A stretch of DNA of 64,000 bases from Paralvinella palmiformis (lineage: Eukaryota > Annelida > Polychaeta > Terebellida > Alvinellidae). This document shows, in pieces, positions 58,656 to 64,000 of this stretch (the stretch's first letter is position 1; every line of letters begins with the position of its first letter). Location of the stretch: NCBI GenBank assembly GCA_025642065.1, contig JAODUP010000447.1:261501-325500 (forward strand). The letters are read 5' to 3'. The notes under the pieces were generated by a model. It was not told the DNA's origin. It saw only the letters and a program-made list of their open reading frames with translations, and ran no database searches. The translations under genes were made by a program, and so were the position numbers.

Positions 58656-58837
58656 CGATGTTAGATTCGACCTAAATCAATTAAAGGTTAAATGAAGCGT
58701 AACCTTGGAGATCACTAATTTCGCGGCACAAGACAAAATTAAAACGAGTCTGTTAATATATTTACAATGGGAGAATATTTTATTAGAAAGAAGAAGCCAT
58801 ATGTTCCAGGTATGTTCAGCGCCGAAGTAAAATCGCC

Positions 58838-59265
58838 CACTCACTCACTCACTCACTCACTCACTCATACTCACTCACTCACTCATATACTCACTCACTC
58901 ACTCATCACTCATCACATATCACTCATCATCCCATCACCATATAGACCACCATACATGTTAATCACTCATACACTCATACTCGTAACTCACTCACTCACT
59001 CACTCACTCACTCACTCACTCACTCACTCACTCACTCACTCACTCACTCACTCACTCACGTCTACTACCATCACCACCACCACCACTCACCACTCATCAT
59101 CCTCAAATCACACTCACTCACTCACTCACTCACTCACTCACTCACTCACTCACTCACTCACTCACTCACTCACTCACTCACTCACTCACTCACTCACTCA
59201 CCACTCACTCACTCACTCACTCACTCACTCACTCACTCACTCACTCACTCACTCACTCACTCACT
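58838..59265. repeat. Long (ACTC)n microsatellite, about 430 bp
   Basis: Nearly uninterrupted ACTC blocks separated by two short spacers (about 58905-58985 and 59059-59110). The encoded Ser-Leu-Thr-His frame is a by-product of the repeat. Same motif as the family B SINE tail and the GAGT tract at 62088. Confidence 0.95.
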
Positions 59266-59666
59266 GTTAATAAGAGACCCCGAAAGTGCCAGTGGTTACA
59301 CGTGTGGCATTTGTGGTCCGAAATGACATATGAATTAGTACAACAGCATGTGGGGTGTGTAAAGGTGATTTCGCGCCATTTGTGAAAATAAGCATCCGAC
59401 TCTATCCAGTATTAATTAGGATTTAATAAAAGTAATTCGATTTTGACAATTATGTAAAGTATGTATAATACTTATAGTTAGTTGTCAATATTTATAGTTC
59501 CTCGTCTGATATACGATATCCACCTTCAACAGACTTTCCCGGTGAGATGTTCCTCGGCGATGAGACACAGATAGCAGAACTCCGTCGTGATGGATATTAA
59601 TTGTTGTTTGTATTAAAAGGTAGCCATTTTTTTACACATAATCGTAAATTTAATTTAAATCTTAAT

Positions 59667-59669
<3 letters not shown>

Positions 59670-59721
<52 letters not shown>

Positions 59722-59735
59722 TAATAATAATAATA
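59670..59735. repeat. (AAT)n microsatellite
   Basis: About 20 AAT units with one interruption. A (TTG)n run of similar kind lies at 62330-62358 and a (TTA)n run at 37571-37592. Confidence 0.93.
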
Positions 59736-60874
59736 CTAATGTAAATATAACCTGTGTTTTTGTACTGAAGAAGTACAGTGGCATAAATACTATTTACTTT
59801 CATGTTCAAATATGATTTTTTTATTTATTTTGCAGCAATACATATTTCACCCCGTATTTGTAAAGCATAGATAATGTAGTTATTGAGAATGCACGATATA
59901 CAATAATTGTAAATGTCCATGTAAAAGTTATGAAAATATGAAAAGTTTTGAAACATTATGAATCTCATCTCCGTCTCTGCTTTCCTTGCAGCATCTTAAA
60001 CAAATAAATATATAGATGCCATTTAAGCGCAAAACCATTACTTAGCTATAACAATATGTCCGGATAATCGTCTTTAATCTGAAAGATTATCTATCAGATT
60101 CTACAAGATAGACTAAAAATTACCCAGAAACGATTTCATTACAATTGTTGGCCAATCATTGTCAGAAGCCTAGCTTTAATAATCTCTGTCGGTATCAATG
60201 TAAACAGACCTGTCTTCTTCTCCGCGTTGGTACACGTGGCTATACTGATAGCTAACAGGTTTACAAAGGTCGCAGTAACATAAACACGAACAATCGAGCT
60301 ACTTATTAATGTTGAGATTATCAAAAGAGAAGTTAAAGTTAACAAATATCCTAAGCCTATTAGTCCATTATTAGTCTTATCCTGAAGCTGAACTACTTAC
60401 TACCAACCGACGACTCCCGTTTGATTTGATTGTTGTTTATCCTATTAACACAAATGTCGCGCACAGACTGACACAGAGACTGACATTATGCACTAAATAT
60501 TAGAACCCATGGGTAACTCAGACCCACAGCCAAAATTGGCACACCTTCGTTGGTTAGCGAAGACATGCCATGCCAAGTGCAACCGTCAAACGGAACTGGA
60601 ACCGAAAACTTTTTAATTTTTAAATAAAATTTAAAATGTAGAATTTCATATTAGGGGTATTTTCTTACTACCATATCAAATAATTAGCCAACAATTTAAA
60701 TTAAAGTTGTTTAAATCCAAAACACCCGTCTCCAGTTAGAAAAAAGATTAAGGTGAGGGTCAATGTTTGATATCTGACCAATGACCTTTATAGTGTAGCC
60801 ATCGAGATCCTCGATTTTACCGCGATCGCTCTAAATAACATGGAGCCGCTATCGAAAAAATATTTCGGTCATTA

Positions 60875-60940
60875 ACCAACGTCGGCCCAACGTCGCAATG
60901 CCGACCATTAGTGACGTTGGTCCGACGTGGCTCTGCTTGA
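60875..60940. repeat. GC-rich inverted motif CCAACGTCGGCCCAACGTCG
   Basis: CCAACGTCGGCCCAACGTCG is followed within 20 nt by its diverged inverse GACGTTGGTCCGACGTGG, around a GCCGACC centre. Strikingly CpG-rich against the AT-rich background. Words like this occur in repeats of many marine invertebrates; I cannot assign a class. Confidence 0.55.
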
Positions 60941-61214
60941 TTGGTTGAATGAACAGGTTCCATCATCTGGCACAAATAATAGATAATTGTGGCCTTTGAA
61001 ATGCGTGCCAAACGTATTATCACAGGTATCCATTTTTTTCGTGATAGGTAATATTCAATTGTATGCACAATCTTGTTGTCTATGGTGATGAGAAGCGTTT
61101 CAAAGGTAAGAAAATCTTCTCACTTTTATCCATTAAGCAGAAGACGGTCGAGTAGGCTTTCAATTTACAAAAACGAGCGGTAAGAATAATAAATTAAGCT
61201 TTGTATAATAGCCA

Positions 61215-61615
61215 CTCTGTTTAAAAAATCTGAAATTCTCAAACTGGGCGATTTACATAATCACCAAGCTGGCTTATTCGTGAATGATTATATTATGGGC
61301 AGGTTACCTCATTCATTTGGTGATTTGTTCAGATTTAATTGTCATATTCAGGAAGCCTATTTAACCAGACAATCAAGTCTAATCAAGATTGAACGTTGTG
61401 ATTCTGTCCTTTCTGCTAAATGTCCCATTTATAAATTCCCATGTATATGGAACAAGTGGACATCAATAGTACCAAACCTGACCTATAGGTGTCAGTTTAA
61501 GAATGAAGTAAAAGGGAAGTTACTATTTTCTTATACAGCTACGGTTAAATGTACTAATCCATTTTGCAATGATTGTCGAGAGAGACAAATAAATGTTCAT
61601 TTCTCGCCCATTCCG
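61215..61615 (+). mobile_element. 3' fragment of a non-LTR retrotransposon (reverse-transcriptase ORF end)
   Basis: A frame open from about 61215 to the stop at 61616-61618 encodes LGDLHNHQAGLFVNDYIMGR, LPHSFGDLFRFN, TRQSSLIKIERC and KFPCIWNKWTSI. This is the pattern found at the C-terminus of CR1/RTE-like reverse-transcriptase polyproteins (LP.sf..lF ... TRq ... iWN). The reverse-transcriptase and endonuclease domains are absent, so it is a dead 5'-truncated copy. The pattern match is from memory, not a search. Confidence 0.6.
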
Positions 61616-62087
61616 TAACCTAGTGACTGGTATTCTCTAATGTGTCCTCCCATGGCTTGGCATCCAAAGTTATGTTTTTATTAATGCAGTCTGTCAAATG
61701 GTACATCTCTAATTCAAGGGGCCAGTGGGAAGACGGCCTTGGCTACACTAGTCCCCCAATTTCCATTATTATACTTTGGTGTATGTACACTTTGTATGTT
61801 CATATGATTGGAAATTGGAAATAAATACTCTAGGTTGTGATACTTACCCGTTATTAGGCGACGTTAAGACAACATGGACATAGTTCTACACTCATATGAC
61901 GTAGTTGTTGTTGATCTGATAGGACGCAATCAAAGGAACATCGGAGATACAATGACGCCAGGTATCAACGAATAACTTAAGACTTACTGGATAACAGCAG
62001 CCATAGTTTAACTTAATGGTTTAATTGAGAAGCTAGTATATGAGTTAGCAATAAAGGGAGAATTAGCATATTCCAGATGGAGACAGT

Positions 62088-62132
62088 GGGTGAGTGAGTG
62101 AGTGAGTGAGTGAGTGAGTGAGTGAGTGAGTG

Positions 62133-62180
<48 letters not shown>

Positions 62181-62204
62181 GTGTGCGTGTGCGTGCATGC
62201 GTGT
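62088..62204. repeat. (GAGT)n-(GT)n compound microsatellite
   Basis: GAGT units pass into a long GT run with GTGCGT variants. Probably the tail of a decayed family B SINE on the basis of its motif. Confidence 0.92.
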
Positions 62205-62483
62205 GCGTGCGTGCGTGCTTAGGCTAACTATGGTTTAACAAACAACTGTTATCACATATTAACAATATGCATATTGTAAGTTTCAGATAGGTGATATTTG
62301 TTAGCTCAATGTTATGGTTTTTATGGCGGTTGTTGTTGTTGTTGTTGTTGTTGTTGTTACTGTTGAAAGTATGTACATTCAGCAAGGAAATCATGACGTG
62401 AATTAAATGTAGAAATCATAACGTGAATTTCACACGGTAATTCTGCCCGCTGGTTAATTTGTCAGAAGAATATATAAACTCGG

Positions 62484-62515
<32 letters not shown>

Positions 62516-64000
62516 AAATATTCGTTTAGAAAAATGTTACTGGACGATTCCTTTCGTAGAAAAAATGGTACCTAATATGAATAATAAAATCATAACATTT
62601 TAATGTGTAATATGATTATCACCTTACACCTATGATAAATATATTAATAACATTGAAATTAAACAATCTTTGATAAATAAGTATAATTTGAATGATTAAA
62701 TAAAACAAAAATTGCCCACAAAAAATTCGTAACCTATTTAGGGTAAATTTAAGTATAACAGGCAAAATTTGCTCGAAATATCTGTACTCGCTCTTTTAAT
62801 TCTTTGAATGAAGGAAGAAATTATTATTTTTCAAATACGTCATCTAGGAGCATATTAGGAATATTTTTTGGTGATTCTAAACTTCAGTGATCAATCAAGA
62901 GTTTCTTTGCCACTTCTGTCTTATATCTTTAGCTTGATATCAAGAAATAAATATTAGAGATCATGGTGAAACAGGTTTTTAGTAACACGAGGGTTGGTTG
63001 GAATTTCTATACAAATTTGAACTATGTAGAATCATTCCAATATAATGTCGAGAATGGGATGACGCTGTTGGTGCGGTTAATCTAGAATCATATAACACGT
63101 CATACCGATGAAGCTCCTAGCCTTGTTTAGTAAAGAAAATATATGAAAATGCCAGCTTCATTATTATGGGGCTAAATATCCTTGAAACTTTCGTCACAAA
63201 AAAGTATATGGGTAATGCGTAATTAATATTGTTTCAGATTTATTATGAAAATATCATAATATTCGACTAAATTATTATATGATTCAGAGATAAACATTAA
63301 TGACTGTGCTTTCCAAGTGCTGAACCGGTATGATAGGAACACGTTCTTTTTTGATGAGCCTATGATATTATTTACAAAATTATGAAAGACTTATTGGCCT
63401 AAAATGTATATATAATAATAATCCGTGAAAAGACCGGAAAAGGTGACCGTAAGAAAATTTGATATTATTTATTAAGCTAATTTATCAGTAATTTCTTAAC
63501 CAATAGGGAAATTTCTGTTTCAATTCCACATTCCTTCCACCACCATCTTCAGGCAACGTCATGTTCCTCTGTATACGAGTCTACTAGGCCTTTATTCCTC
63601 GGTCTAAGCCAATCACAACCAAACATGGATCCCGCCATATCTCGCCTACAACTGTCTAGGCAGCTGGTCACATGGTTACTTGTCTGGAGCCATTCTCTCA
63701 TGGTCTTCCAAAGTGACAACATCTCAGAGTGACAACACCTCAAAGGAATCTCAGTTCTCCGTTCTTTACCAAAAATATTTTAAACAAAATAGTTCTTATC
63801 TCATATTTTGTTTACGCATCAACTTACCTTGATGTTGATTTGTCTTATCAACTTCTGATCATTAGTAATAAACAATAGTTGTAATGGAACGCCAAACAAT
63901 TTGGACTTGTCCCGTTATCTCGTATATACGAGCTTATTAATTTCTATCTTTATTTCCCAACAACCTTCAAACCATGACCTTGGGTAAACAATTACCTCGC

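Larger units (their letters stand above)
55722..64000. other. Region upstream of TMTC3, no confident gene
   Basis: Should contain the TMTC3 promoter and at least one untranslated exon, since exon 1 begins with a splice acceptor, but I cannot place them. It holds the microsatellites and repeats listed separately. ORFs at 56272-56710, 58767-58813, 60139-60345 and 63549-63743 show no recognisable family. Confidence 0.6.

Noticed and set aside
58767..59270. 167-codon ORF of Ser-Leu-Thr-His repeats
   Set aside because: Apart from the first 15 or so codons it is the ACTC microsatellite, open in every frame because the tetranucleotide contains no stop.
60139..60345. 68-codon hydrophobic ORF on the minus strand
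   Set aside because: Looks like a membrane segment by composition, but no family, no start context and no flanking exons were recognised.
63549..63743. 64-codon ORF on the minus strand
   Set aside because: Could be a decayed transposon fragment, but I recognise no motif and the frame has no neighbours.
1..64000. CRISPR array, prokaryotic operon, rRNA or organellar insertion
   Set aside because: No regularly spaced identical repeats with unique spacers, no Shine-Dalgarno-led gene strings, no rRNA-like or mitochondrial gene sequence was seen.

Overview
This is a stretch of an AT-rich, intron-rich animal nuclear genome with no bacterial, viral or organellar organisation. Three conserved genes are built from short exons with GT-AG introns (one GC-AG). 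The non-coding DNA holds tRNA-derived SINEs, small hAT-like and TTAA-flanked elements and microsatellites. The repeat style (SINEs tailed with ATC or ACTC repeats, a GTTTAACGACAC-type repeat, a 'TTTATATAGCGCC' repeat) resembles what I associate with molluscs, perhaps a gastropod. That assignment is inference; the proteins only establish a bilaterian.

Layout. (1) 1-15995, minus strand: an ENTPD4-type Golgi/lysosomal nucleoside diphosphatase. Eight coding exons (479 codons) are present and the 3' end lies beyond the left edge. (2) 15996-16542: a 547-bp head-to-head promoter interval. (3) 16543-24637, plus strand: the complete BNIP1/Sec20 SNARE, six exons, 226 aa. (4) 24638-30358: a gene-free convergent interval. 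(5) 30452-55713, minus strand: the complete coding region of TMTC3, an ER O-mannosyltransferase for cadherins, 19 coding exons, 1015 aa, with an unusual glutamine-rich C-terminus. (6) 55722-64000: no confident gene; long ACTC and other microsatellites, a LINE 3' fragment and uncertain ORFs. Every exon junction was checked by reading phase, and all three models stay in frame from end to end.

All three products act in the early secretory pathway: luminal nucleotide hydrolysis, Golgi-to-ER SNARE fusion and ER O-mannosylation. Nothing in the sequence shows co-regulation beyond the shared ENTPD4/BNIP1 promoter interval.

I saw no obviously new multigene system. The points most worth checking are: the TMTC3 Q-rich tail, whose frame continues 30 more Q/H/P codons past its TGA; a broken duplicate of TMTC3 exon 1 just upstream of exon 3; the ENTPD4 start codon placed 5 nt before intron 1 and overlapped by an upstream ORF in an ATGA; a phase-supported GC-AG intron; and several transposable elements delimited by visible target-site duplications.
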